This document shows positions 10,401 through 17,832 of a DNA stretch of 64,000 nucleotides, one piece after another. The notes below the pieces were generated by a model. That model did no database searches, was not told where the DNA came from, and was given only the letters and a program-made list of their open reading frames with translations. Source of the stretch: Gluconacetobacter azotocaptans (GTDB lineage Bacteria > Pseudomonadota > Alphaproteobacteria > Acetobacterales > Acetobacteraceae); contig NZ_JABEQF010000001.1 of the NCBI RefSeq assembly GCF_014174355.1, positions 124,001 through 188,000 on the forward strand, given 5' to 3'. Both the position numbers and the translations under genes were made by a program. Within the stretch, counting starts at the first letter, position 1. Each line of letters begins with the position of its first letter.

Positions 10401-10516
10401 ATGAAGCCGACAAGGCCGCAGAGGGTGACGACCGCCAGACGCAGGAGCACGACCGGGCGGCAGCCTCGGACCTGCCTTGCATGCCCATTTCCAGTGACAG
10501 CGCTGAACAAACTCAC
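7478..10516 (-). CDS. Periplasmic propeller sensor with C-terminal GGDEF (diguanylate cyclase)
   Basis: About 1012 residues. After a hydrophobic signal (VVLLRLAVVTLCGLVGF) come many repeats of the two-component-regulator propeller type (recurring DGRLWFAT, GTLWFSD, GGLWVGTD and similar W-containing blades), then a Y_Y_Y-like domain (LPPGQYTLRVSAAHPGG), one transmembrane helix (VGAAAAAGLMLVAIYLGIA), a short coiled region and a GGDEF domain with the intact active site RIGGEEF near residue 925. It should make cyclic di-GMP in response to a periplasmic signal. I prefer the GTG start at 10516 because the signal peptide then sits at the N-terminus; an ATG at 10612 is an alternative. It is separated from the acid phosphatase gene by 151 bp. 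Confidence 0.88.
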   Translation of the reverse strand: MSLFSAVTGNGHARQVRGCRPVVLLRLAVVTLCGLVGFMPRAEARAPAPPLANYVIDHWSTRDGLPQNSIRDIAQTPDGRLWFATWEGLVSYDGMEFTVYDRGSRPALLDNGIGTIVADQAGTLWFSDSRGNIGRHAADGSWRLWPHPANAPSIIVQSLQIDPTGRLWLLYEGNGLGTMTADGTFHYVAPPPKSPLLNLYRRMVLDSTGTLWLGTYDGVVVQGAQGQVHTAPAAWNLPHGLAWPYRGPDGTFWIVAGSRIFRVGEAGASLQYDLHGIGRITALLQDRHGALWAGTEDHGLIRLTASGIERLPDYMAPASGRILCLREDTEGSIWIGSNGGLYRLREALFGTVSRRDGLPDDFARVVLEDRGGRLWVGTDAGLARVEPDGTVVAVPLSAEHDRQPAVLSLAEDAGGTLWVGTYSDGVYERLPDGSSRHFGTANGLPAGNVRALSVGADGQVWIGTQHGVFHVEGGLPHPLDGPDAPHGLITALAARGDDLWIGTLDGVRHVHGSHIQAIRFGGAQGAHTIFGFTTIGGDLWIASDRGVYRARDGQITQVAREQGLPVDSIFATIPDRQGHVWLTSNRGVLRLPLSELEAVANGRSPRVSVLHFDETDGLLSSQANGSASPSAIMRRDGTIWIATAIGIAHVDPAQFDAFVMRPPPPPVAISSIERDGSEVHQPLDGSALHLRAGHGLSVRYVALSYLFPDRIVYRTKLEGLSDSWSLQGNTRNIHLVGLPPGQYTLRVSAAHPGGAWSTHDMALPLVVDPLWWQRREVWVGAAAAAGLMLVAIYLGIAHYYRRQSRRLSRIIGERTRELRQTAERLQAADHEKNLLLERLRQQADVATRQAREDSLTSLLNRRAFDERLALAMDGIAAGGPGFCLALIDVDHFKSINDRHSHAAGDLVLREVGVVLRACVRASDVVARIGGEEFAILMPTTSLPEAQEACRRLRVAFHAKQDWGGALALPVTFSAGLVIPRPGETSAAVLLQRTDAALYQAKNTGRDRVCSSD

Positions 10517-10670
10517 CTCACCGGAAGAAGACGCTGGCACAGCCAACCGCACGACGGGCGTGCCGGACGTTTCCCGGCCGATCGCTCGACCATCCCGAAC
10601 ATTCCGCGCCACCCGCTGCTCGAACGGCGCCGGGCGGCAGGCCGCTTTGCCAGACCGTAGAGGACCTCAT

Positions 10671-10694
10671 GGGTAGATATCGCGATATCTACCC
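10671..10694. promoter_or_regulatory. Perfect 24-bp palindrome between divergent genes
   Basis: The half-site GGGTAGATATCG is followed immediately by its exact reverse complement CGATATCTACCC. It lies in the 313-bp region between the divergently transcribed GGDEF protein gene and the VOC protein gene, where an operator for a dimeric repressor would be expected. The rest of that intergenic stretch shows nothing else I recognise. The cognate regulator is unknown. Confidence 0.55.
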
Positions 10695-10829
10695 GATGTT
10701 CGCGTGTTTGCAAGGATCGCCGGCGGTCACGGCCAAGTGCGGTGCGGCGGGTGAACGAACGCCCCGCGCCGGCGTAGGAGGCCCTGCATACGGGTTCACT
10801 GCCTGCCGCCGAAGGCAGGGGAGGGGACG

Positions 10830-11315
10830 ATGGCCAAAATCATCCAGCACCTCTGGTTCCAGCGCGACATGGAAGCGGCCATCCGTTTCTACACCTCGCT
10901 CGTTCCGGGCTCACGGGTCGAATGGGTGACAAGCATCCCTGTCGATACGCCCAGCGGGCCGGCCGGCAGCGTGGCGATCGCGGCCTTCACGCTGGGGGAC
11001 CAGCGCTACATGGCCCTGCAGGGCGGCCCGCTCGATTCGTTCAACCACAGCTTTTCGGTCATGGTCGAATGCGACGACCAGGCGGAAATCGACCGGCTGT
11101 GGGACGCATTGCGCGATGGCGGAACGATCGAGCGATGCGGCTGGCTGCGGGATCGCTGGGGCCTGTCGTGGCAGATCGTGCCACGGCGGCTGGGCGAGTT
11201 GATGGGCGATCCGGACCGTGAAAAGGCCCGCCGTGTCGGCGAGGCGATGCTTGGCATGGTCAAGCTCGACATCGCCGGGCTGGAGACCGCCGCACTGCGC
11301 GCGCAGGCACCGTAG
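10830..11315 (+). CDS. VOC superfamily protein (PhnB-like glyoxalase/3-demethylubiquinone methyltransferase-like fold)
   Basis: A 161-residue protein of the PhnB/YdhR-like VOC group: it opens with the family phrase QHLWFQRDMEAAIRFYTSLV and contains FMVL-type core strands with FNHSFSVMVECDDQAEIDRLWDAL and WLRDRWGLSWQIVPRRLGEL. Members bind small molecules, but most have no assigned reaction. A strong ribosome binding site (GGGGAGGGGACG) precedes the ATG. It is transcribed away from the GGDEF gene and towards the copper operon, with 85 bp before the latter. Confidence 0.88.
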   Translation: MAKIIQHLWFQRDMEAAIRFYTSLVPGSRVEWVTSIPVDTPSGPAGSVAIAAFTLGDQRYMALQGGPLDSFNHSFSVMVECDDQAEIDRLWDALRDGGTIERCGWLRDRWGLSWQIVPRRLGELMGDPDREKARRVGEAMLGMVKLDIAGLETAALRAQAP

Positions 11316-11400
11316 AGGGCCCCGGCATCCAGAAAATGGTGGACGATGATCGCCGTTGCGTGGATGTTCGGCCCGGCTTCGGACCGTCGGGGCAGGCAGG

Positions 11401-11781
11401 ATGACGGGGTTAGGCGTGCAAAGGATCGGCGCGACGCGGTTGGGACGATTTCTGGCCTGCCTGCTGGTGCAGGTGGGGCTGATGCTGCCGTTCGCCGTGT
11501 CCGGTCATGCCGAAACCATGCGGCAGCCGATGTCGGGCATGGCCATGGCCCACATGCACATGGGCGCGCCGCACTGCGATCTTGGGCATCGCCATTCCTG
11601 TCATCAGGCGGGCGGGTGCTGCCTTCAGGGTGCCTGCATGGCCGACTGGATCGTGCCGCCGTTCGCGACCCGGATGCGAAATCCGGCGCGGGCGACGGTG
11701 GTGTTCGGCCGGCATCCTGCCATCCGTGTCGCCGGCGTGGCCTTCGCGCCTGCCCTGCCTCCACCCAGACAGACGGCCTGA
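11401..11781 (+). CDS. Small exported Met/His/Cys-rich protein, probable copper-related
   Basis: A 126-residue protein with a signal peptide (FLACLLVQVGLMLPFAVSGHA) followed by a compact run of potential soft-metal ligands: MRQPMSGMAMAHMHMGAPHC, then HRHSCHQAGGCC. I do not recognise a named family. Its position directly in front of copA and copB, the ligand set and the export signal suggest periplasmic copper binding or delivery, which is inference. The ATG at 11401 is preferred over an upstream in-frame start because the signal peptide follows it at normal spacing. Confidence 0.6.
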   Translation: MTGLGVQRIGATRLGRFLACLLVQVGLMLPFAVSGHAETMRQPMSGMAMAHMHMGAPHCDLGHRHSCHQAGGCCLQGACMADWIVPPFATRMRNPARATVVFGRHPAIRVAGVAFAPALPPPRQTA

Positions 11782-11857
11782 TTCTGGTCTGACAGTCTCA
11801 GGACCGGTCGTCCGCATGGGGCCGGTTCCGTCGTTTCTGCTTGGTGGTTCAAAATCA

Positions 11858-13645
11858 ATGTCAACACGATCCCTTGCGGGACGGGGCGCGGTCACGCGCC
11901 GTCGTTTCGTTGCCGGGACGGGCCTGTGGGGCGCGGCGCTGGCGGCGTCGGGGCGGCGGGCGTTTGCCTGTACGCCGGCCTCGGGTCGGCCCGACCCCAT
12001 GCCCGGCACCCGTTTCGACCTGTCCATCGGCCCCGTGCCGGTCAACGTCACCGGCGCGCGCAGGCGCGCGGTGGGGGTGAACGGCTCCACGCCTGCGCCG
12101 ATCCTGCGCTGGCGTGAGGGCGATACGGTCGAACTGAACGTCACCAACCGGCTGCGCGAACCCAGTTCGATCCACTGGCACGGCATTCGCACGCCGGCCG
12201 ACATGGACGGCGTGCCCGGCCTGAGTTTCGGCGGCATCGCGCCCGGCGAAACCTTCACCTACCGCTTTCGCCTGCGTCAGAGCGGCACCTACTGGTACCA
12301 CAGCCATTCCGGTTTCCAGGAACAGACGGGACTGTACGGGGGCCTGATCATCGACCCGAAGGCGGGCTACGCGCAGCGTTTCGACCGCGAATACGTCATG
12401 CTGCTGTCCGACTGGACCGATGTGGATCCGCGGGACATCGTGTCCAACCTCAAATTCCAGAGCGACTATTATAATTTCCGCCAGCGCACGGTGGGCACGT
12501 TCTTTCGCGATGCACACCGCCAGGGGTTGGGCGAGACCATTCGCGATCGTCTGCGCTGGGGTGCGATGAACATGGCGCCGACCGATATCCTGGATGTGTC
12601 GGGCATCATCTACACCTACCTGATCAACGGCCAGTCCCCCGCCGCCAACTGGACCGGCCTGTTCCGCCCGGGCGAGCGCATCCGCCTGCGCTTTATCAAC
12701 GGGTCGTCGATGACGCTGTTCGACGTGCGCATTCCCGGCCTGACGATGACCGTGGTGCAGGCGGACGGCAACGATGTGGAGCCCGTCCCCGTCGATGAAT
12801 TCCGTATCGGGCCGGCGGAAACCTACGATGTGATTGTCCAGCCCGCCGCCGACGGGCCGTACACGGTCTTTGCCCAGGCGGAGGACCGCACCGGCTATGC
12901 GCGCGGGACGCTGGCGACGCGGCCTGGCCTTGCCGGGCCTGTTCCGCCGATGGACCCGCGCCCGCTGCGCACCATGACGGACATGGGCATGGGCGCCATG
13001 ACGCACGGCGGCATGCCGAAGAGGGACAGCCCGGCCGCGCCGGGCGGAGGCGCGGCGGGCATGGAGGGCATGGCGATGGACGGCATGGACATGCCGGGCA
13101 TGGCCGCCGCCCCGCCATCTCCCCTGTCGTCGTCCGGGACGGCGCCGAAGCCGGGAGTCGAGGTGCAGAGCGTCGCCATGATGCCGATCGACCGGCTGGC
13201 CGAACCGGGCGCCGGGCTGGAGCATAACGGCCGCCGTGTCCTGACCTACGCCGACCTGCGGGCCACCATTCCGGGTGTGGACCCGCGCCCGCCGTCGCGC
13301 GAGATCACCCTGCACCTGACCGGCAACATGGAACGTTTCATCTGGGGGTTCGACGGTAAAAAATTCTCGGAGGCCGAGCCGATCCGCCTGAACCTGGGCG
13401 AGCGGGTACGCTTCGTCCTGATCAACGACACGATGATGGAACATCCGATCCATCTGCATGGATTGTGGAGCGAACTGGAAAATGGGCAGGGCGCGTACCG
13501 GCCCTACAAGCACACGATCATCGTCAAGCCGGGCGAACGGCTGAGCTATCTGGTGACGGCGGACGAACCGGGCCTGTGGGCGTACCATTGCCATCTGCTT
13601 TATCATATGGAAGTAGGCATGTTCCGCACGGTGGTGGTGTCATGA
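11858..13645 (+). CDS. copA: Copper resistance multicopper oxidase CopA
   Basis: About 595 residues with a Tat signal (RRRFVAGTGLWGAALAAS) exported folded to the periplasm, where CopA-type enzymes oxidise Cu(I). The copper-site motifs are complete: SIHWHGIR, YWYHSHSGF, the EHPIHLHGLW segment and AYHCHLLYHMEVGMF near the C-terminus. A methionine-rich loop (AGMEGMAMDGMDMPGMAA, about residues 400-430) is typical of copper-binding CopA. The start at 11858 is chosen from the Tat motif; the frame is open further upstream but there overlaps the preceding gene. The stop overlaps copB by 4 bp. Confidence 0.93.
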   Translation: MSTRSLAGRGAVTRRRFVAGTGLWGAALAASGRRAFACTPASGRPDPMPGTRFDLSIGPVPVNVTGARRRAVGVNGSTPAPILRWREGDTVELNVTNRLREPSSIHWHGIRTPADMDGVPGLSFGGIAPGETFTYRFRLRQSGTYWYHSHSGFQEQTGLYGGLIIDPKAGYAQRFDREYVMLLSDWTDVDPRDIVSNLKFQSDYYNFRQRTVGTFFRDAHRQGLGETIRDRLRWGAMNMAPTDILDVSGIIYTYLINGQSPAANWTGLFRPGERIRLRFINGSSMTLFDVRIPGLTMTVVQADGNDVEPVPVDEFRIGPAETYDVIVQPAADGPYTVFAQAEDRTGYARGTLATRPGLAGPVPPMDPRPLRTMTDMGMGAMTHGGMPKRDSPAAPGGGAAGMEGMAMDGMDMPGMAAAPPSPLSSSGTAPKPGVEVQSVAMMPIDRLAEPGAGLEHNGRRVLTYADLRATIPGVDPRPPSREITLHLTGNMERFIWGFDGKKFSEAEPIRLNLGERVRFVLINDTMMEHPIHLHGLWSELENGQGAYRPYKHTIIVKPGERLSYLVTADEPGLWAYHCHLLYHMEVGMFRTVVVS

Positions 13646-14427
13646 TCGGGCCGCGCACCGGCCGGGCGATCGCGGCCGCCATGCTGGCCGCCACGACGGC
13701 CGTTGCCGGACAGGCGCACTCCAGCGGCATGAACCAGGGCGCGGCCTTGCAGGCGGGGCCGGTCGCCTATGTCAACGGCATGCCGCCGGTCATGGACCAT
13801 AATGCCTATCTGCATGCGCTGCTTGATGAGTTCGAGGCGCGCTACGGCGCCGATGGCGGCCAGTTCCGCTATGACGGGCAGGCGTGGTACGGTACCGATT
13901 ACGACAAGCTGTGGCTGAAATCCGAAGGGACGGTCGGCACCGACGGCAGGTTCGGCGACGGGGATCACGAGGTGCTCTATGACCGCGCGATCTCGCGCTA
14001 TTTCGATGTCCAGACGGGCGTGCGCGTCGATATCGACAATGGCCCGACGCGCGCCTGGGGTGCGGTCGGGGTCGAAGGGCTGGCGCTTTACTTCTTCAAT
14101 CTGGAAGCGACGGCCTATTTCAGCGATCGCGGCGTCGCCGGCCGCGTGCAGGGGTCTTACGACCTGCTGCTGACCAATCGCCTGATCCTGCAGCCACAGG
14201 TCGAGCTGAATGTCTATTCGGCGTCCGACAGGGCGCGGGGGACCGGCAGCGGCCTGTCGGACATCGATACCGGCCTGCGGCTGCGCTATGAATGGCGCCG
14301 GAAATTCGCCCCCTATATCGGCGTGGCCTACCATGGCACGTTCGACCAGGCCGCCAGCATGGCCCGCGGCCAGGGCGCGCGTGTCCACGACCTGAATTTC
14401 ACGTTCGGGATCAGGACGTGGTTCTGA
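13642..14427 (+). CDS. copB: Copper resistance protein B, outer membrane
   Basis: A 261-residue protein of the CopB/PcoB family, an outer-membrane barrel that works with CopA in copper tolerance. A signal peptide (IAAAMLAATTAVAGQAHS) precedes the family hallmarks WYGTDYDKLWLKSEG, the YDRAISRYFDVQTGVR segment and a C-terminal strand ending in FGIRTWF. The short His/Met-rich N-terminal copper-binding stretch found in many CopB proteins is reduced here. Start ATG overlaps the copA stop (ATGA), so translation is coupled. Confidence 0.92.
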   Translation: MIGPRTGRAIAAAMLAATTAVAGQAHSSGMNQGAALQAGPVAYVNGMPPVMDHNAYLHALLDEFEARYGADGGQFRYDGQAWYGTDYDKLWLKSEGTVGTDGRFGDGDHEVLYDRAISRYFDVQTGVRVDIDNGPTRAWGAVGVEGLALYFFNLEATAYFSDRGVAGRVQGSYDLLLTNRLILQPQVELNVYSASDRARGTGSGLSDIDTGLRLRYEWRRKFAPYIGVAYHGTFDQAASMARGQGARVHDLNFTFGIRTWF

Positions 14428-14486
14428 TGGTCTGCGGTGCCCTGAGCAACTCCTACGTCGAGACGACCGTGCGGGGAGAAAATGGA

Positions 14487-14954
14487 ATGCGTCTGTTTCC
14501 GATACTGCGGGCCGCATTGTCCGGCTGCCTGCTCGGTGGGATTCTCGCGATCGTTCCGGCCCATGCGGACGCCTCGGGCGACGCGACGCCGTCGCCGATG
14601 GAACAGCGGATCATCGCACGTCACCTCATGTCCATCCGGAATCCGGACGAACGCGCGGCCATCAGGGCGCAGGGCACGGCGTGGCTGATGACGACCTATC
14701 TGTGCCAGGACGCGGCACGGCCGGTCGTGGTGCGGCTGGGGGGCTCCGCGCATCGTTTCTTTCTTCAGGACGCGCGGCCGGACAGCCAGATTGTCGTCAG
14801 CGCGGCCCTTGTCCAAGGGCGCGGCCAGTTCCTGCATGCCGCGTTGCCGATGCGCTGGACGGCATTCACCTGGGCCTGCCACCTCGATCCGGGAACAGGG
14901 CGGGTGTTGCGGTTCGAGGTCCGGCAGGGTGCCGATGTTCCGCCCGGTCCATAG
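14487..14954 (+). CDS. Exported hypothetical protein downstream of copB
   Basis: About 155 residues with a clear signal peptide (LRAALSGCLLGGILAIVPAHA). The mature part contains single cysteines in TYLCQDAARP and WACHLDPGTG that could form a disulfide. I recognise no family. A purine-rich GGGGAGAA lies 7 nt before the ATG at 14487; an earlier ATG at 14427 overlaps the copB stop but would put 20 residues ahead of the signal peptide. Position in the copper operon suggests a periplasmic accessory role, by inference only. Confidence 0.6.
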   Translation: MRLFPILRAALSGCLLGGILAIVPAHADASGDATPSPMEQRIIARHLMSIRNPDERAAIRAQGTAWLMTTYLCQDAARPVVVRLGGSAHRFFLQDARPDSQIVVSAALVQGRGQFLHAALPMRWTAFTWACHLDPGTGRVLRFEVRQGADVPPGP

Positions 14955-15570
14955 GGGCCGGCGGCGCTCCGCGACCCTGTGGGCGCTGGTGGTCCTGGGG
15001 GCAGGCGTGTGCGGTGCGCAAAGGGCATCCGCCGCCGGCCCTGTGCCCGATACGTTTCCCGACTGCACCGCCGCGCAATTGTCCCTGGGTCTTGATGATG
15101 AGAACGGCCAGTTCGACGGGATGTCGCAGAGCGGAACGTTGCTGGTGATCCGCAATCTCGGCCCGGGGGCCTGCGCGGTGGCGGCGCTGCCTGTGCTGCG
15201 GTTCGAAGGCAGGGACCATGAACGTCTGGCGATGGCGCGTCGTCCGCCGGCCGGCATGCATCCCGATCCTGTCCTTCCACCCGTCGCGGTGGCGGCGGAT
15301 GCCGAACTGACCGCGCGGCTGCATTGGGTGTCCGGCGACGTCTTCGATGACGGCCATAACTGCGTGACGCCGGACACGATCGTGCTGGATGTGCCCGGCG
15401 GCCCGTTGCGGTGGCATTTCGGGCGCCAGATGTGCGCCCCGGCGCATGCGACGCATTATTTCGACCAAACACCCTTGCGACCCGACCTTATGGAGGCAGG
15501 ACGAAGGCGGACACCGCTGAGGGGGCGGCGCCGCACTGTTCGCGCCGGCGTGACGTGCTATGTCGGGGTC
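14935..15570 (+). CDS. Exported DUF4232 domain protein, in frame with the downstream tag gene
   Basis: Starts inside the last 20 bp of the preceding gene. A signal peptide (SATLWALVVLGAGVCGAQ) is followed by a DUF4232-like region (FPDCTAAQLSLGLDDENG, GTLLVIRNLGPGACAV, ending around WHFGRQMCAPAHATHYF near residue 180). There is no stop codon between this domain and the DNA glycosylase domain, so the frame continues to 16149. I split the entry at the glycosylase ATG (15571). Either a genuine gene fusion, a lost stop, or a frameshift around 15480-15560 explains this; the 30-odd residues between the domains are arginine-rich and low-complexity, as expected for DNA that used to be non-coding. Confidence 0.6.
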
Positions 15571-16149
15571 ATGCCTTGCCCCGATTCCGTTACGTCCCTG
15601 ACCCGCTGCCGGTGGGCCGAGACCGATCCGCTGCTGCGTGCGTACCATGACACGGAATGGGGCGTGCCGGTGCGTGACAGCCGGGCGTTGTGGGAAATGC
15701 TGATGCTGGAGGGCTTTCAGGCGGGGCTGTCCTGGCTGATCGTGCTGCGGCGGCGCGAGGGATTCCGTCGCGCCTTCCAAGGGTTCGACCCCGAGATCGT
15801 CGCGCGGTTCGATGCTGCCGATGTGGAACGGCTGATGGCCGATCCCGGCATCATCCGGGCGCGCGCCAAGATCGAGGCGACGATCGGCAATGCGCGCGCC
15901 TATCTGGCCATGCGTGACAAGGGCGAAGTGTTTTCCGATTTTGTCTGGAACATGGTGCCGGATGCCCCGGTGAGGAACACCACGGGGCAAGTGCTGGCGC
16001 AATCACCGCTGTCGCAGGCCATGTCGAAGGTGCTGAAGGCGCGGGGGTTCAAGTTTGTCGGGCCGGTGATCGTCTATGCCTGGATGCAGGCCGTGGGCAT
16101 GGTCGACGATCATGACCCGGCCTGTTTCCGGCATCCTGCGACGCGGTAG
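15571..16149 (+). CDS. tag: DNA-3-methyladenine glycosylase I
   Basis: About 192 residues matching Tag, which excises 3-methyladenine from alkylated DNA in the cytoplasm. Zinc and active-site motifs are present: LTRCRWAETDPLLRAYHDTE with the zinc cysteine and histidine, LEGFQAGLSWLIVLRRREGF, NTTGQVLAQSPLSQAMSK, and the C-terminal DDHDPACFRH contributing the other zinc histidine and cysteine. The ATG at 15571 lies directly before the conserved N-terminus, but has only a weak ribosome binding site (CGGGGT), and the frame is continuous with the upstream DUF4232 domain. A signal-peptide-bearing fusion would be odd for a DNA repair enzyme, so internal initiation is the more sensible reading. Confidence 0.88.
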   Translation: MPCPDSVTSLTRCRWAETDPLLRAYHDTEWGVPVRDSRALWEMLMLEGFQAGLSWLIVLRRREGFRRAFQGFDPEIVARFDAADVERLMADPGIIRARAKIEATIGNARAYLAMRDKGEVFSDFVWNMVPDAPVRNTTGQVLAQSPLSQAMSKVLKARGFKFVGPVIVYAWMQAVGMVDDHDPACFRHPATR

Positions 16150-16280
16150 GCGGGGGGCAAAGGCAACGGCTTTCCCCTTGACCCACCAAAGGGCGTAGCC
16201 CTTTGGAAGATCAGGATTTTAGAATCGAAGGGGATGCAAGGGCCGAGGCCCTTGCCGCGTTCGGGCGGAGCCCGACCTTA
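16150..16280. repeat. Intergenic triple-hairpin element
   Basis: Three perfect stem-loops follow one another: CCAAAGGGC-GTA-GCCCTTTGG at 16186-16206, GCAAGGGCC-GA-GGCCCTTGC at 16236-16255, and TCGGGC-GGA-GCCCGA at 16261-16275. The middle stem occurs again at 49391-49410. It sits between convergent tag and the class I aldolase gene and may act as a bidirectional transcription end or a mobile intergenic repeat; none of the stems is followed by a long T-run. Confidence 0.55.
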
Positions 16281-17196
16281 CCTTGTGACGGCGATGCGTC
16301 AGTTCTTGATGGTGGAGGCGCGATAGATCTTGTCGATCGCCTGCGCCAGCGTCGCGTCGAATTTCGGCGTCGTTCATGGAATGCTTCAGGTCGCCCAGCA
16401 GGGCGCGCGAGAAGCTGGCGATCATGCCGTGATTGGCCGCCAGGCGCGTGCAGGCCTCGTCCAGCGGATAGCCGCCGGACAGGGCGACGATGCGTTGCAC
16501 GCGCGGGTGGGTCATCAGGTCGCGATACAGGTCGGGCACGTCCGGAATGGTCAGCTTGAGCATGACCTGCTCGCCCTCGGGCAGGGCGTCGAGGCCCTTG
16601 GTCAGTTCCTCCAGCAGGATGGCCTCGGCGCCGGCCTTGTCCGGGCTCTTGATCAGCACTTCCGGCTCCAGGATCGGCACCAGCCCGTGCGCGGAAATCT
16701 GCCGGGCCAGGTCGAACTGCTGCTGGGCGATGGCGGCGATGCCCTCGCGGTCGGGCAGGTTGATGACCGAGCGTTCCTTGGTGCCGTAGATGCCCAGCTT
16801 CACGGCACGGGCCAGCAGGTCGTCCAGGCCCGGGATCGGCTTCATCAGGCTGACGCCGCCCTTTTCGGGCTCCAGCCCCTTGTCGACCTTGAGGAACGGC
16901 ACCACGCCCCGGTCTTCCCACAGGAAGCTGGGGACGGGCTTTTCCTCGACCAGCCCATCCATGGTGCGCTCGAACAGGATGGCGGCGATGATTTTATCCC
17001 CGCTGAATGACGGGGCCGTGATGATGCGCACGCGCATTTCATGCATCAGCCTGAACATCTCGGCCTCGCCCTCATAGGCGCTTTCCGGAATGCCGTAATG
17101 GCGCAACGCGCCGGGCGTCGATCCCCCGCTTTGGTCCAGGGCGGCGATAAACCCGGCCTTTTCAGTCATTTGCGCTTTCATACGGTCAATGGACAT
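16219..17196 (-). CDS. Class I fructose-bisphosphate aldolase, C-terminus frameshifted
   Basis: Reversible cleavage of fructose 1,6-bisphosphate to triose phosphates through a Schiff base. The first 270 or so residues look intact: AALDQSGGSTPGAL, APSFSGDKIIAAILFERTMD, VPFLKVDKGLE, GLVPILEPEV and LSGGYPLDEACTRLA. After SMNDAE the frame as written gives 51 residues unlike the family. Removing one base from the TTT run at 16362-16364 restores FDATLAQAIDKIYRASTIKN and a stop at 16299, giving the usual length of about 298 residues. So either a sequencing error or a real single-base insertion. A purine-rich GGATGA lies before the ATG. Confidence 0.85.
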   Translation of the reverse strand: MSIDRMKAQMTEKAGFIAALDQSGGSTPGALRHYGIPESAYEGEAEMFRLMHEMRVRIITAPSFSGDKIIAAILFERTMDGLVEEKPVPSFLWEDRGVVPFLKVDKGLEPEKGGVSLMKPIPGLDDLLARAVKLGIYGTKERSVINLPDREGIAAIAQQQFDLARQISAHGLVPILEPEVLIKSPDKAGAEAILLEELTKGLDALPEGEQVMLKLTIPDVPDLYRDLMTHPRVQRIVALSGGYPLDEACTRLAANHGMIASFSRALLGDLKHSMNDAEIRRDAGAGDRQDLSRLHHQELTHRRHKVRSGSARTRQGPRPLHPLRF

Positions 17197-17252
17197 GATT
17201 TTTCATCCTTTTATGGGCCCGTGACGCATGTTCGAGGGTCGAATGCAGAAAT

Positions 17253-17810
17253 TCAATCCTGAAACTGTTTCCACAGTACCATCCGCTCCTGAAGGTTGAT
17301 CACCCTGCCGTCAACCGTGAATGTCCCGTTCCCGTTGTGATGCAGCATCCGCCGCTCCTTGCGATCGGGATCGGTCCAGGCCTGGACCGCCTCCAGGATC
17401 CACAGCCCATAGGCGTCCACCAGTGCCGTGTCGGCGACCCGGCATTCGATATTGGCCAGGCATTCCGCGATCAGCGGCGCCCGGACCGCCCTGGCGGGGG
17501 CTTCGGTCAGCCGGAAGCGGGCGAATTTGTCGACGTCCCGGCCCGAGCAATTGCCGATATCCACCATCGTCGCGGCCAGGTCGACGGTGGGGATGGCGAT
17601 GACGCATTCGCCGGTTTCGTGCAACGCGGCAAAGCTGAAGTCCCACGGGCCGATGCAGGCCCCGATCAATGGGGGGCTGTCGTGCTGCACCATCATGTGA
17701 AAGCCCATCGTCATGATGTTGGCGCGGCCGGTCGCGGCACGCGTGGTGACCAGGACCACCGGTCCGGGTTCCAGCAGGCGATAGGCTTTTGCGGCGGGAT
17801 AGGGCTTCAT
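17253..17810 (-). CDS. Flavin reductase-like domain protein
   Basis: A 185-residue flavin-binding split-barrel protein: PGPVVLVTTRAATGRANIMTMG is the family N-terminal FMN-binding phrase (17 residues core VLVTTRAATGRANIMTM), then GPWDFSFAAL and ECVIAIPTVDLAATMVDIGNC. Members reduce FMN or act as FMN-binding oxidoreductases of unknown substrate. The start at 17810 is set by the conserved N-terminus; the frame is open further upstream but there overlaps the dehydrogenase gene. Gap to the upstream 2-hydroxyacid dehydrogenase stop is 22 bp, so the pair is probably an operon. Confidence 0.82.
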   Translation of the reverse strand: MKPYPAAKAYRLLEPGPVVLVTTRAATGRANIMTMGFHMMVQHDSPPLIGACIGPWDFSFAALHETGECVIAIPTVDLAATMVDIGNCSGRDVDKFARFRLTEAPARAVRAPLIAECLANIECRVADTALVDAYGLWILEAVQAWTDPDRKERRMLHHNGNGTFTVDGRVINLQERMVLWKQFQD

Positions 17811-17832
17811 GGCTGCGGTCCTGCCGGCGCGA

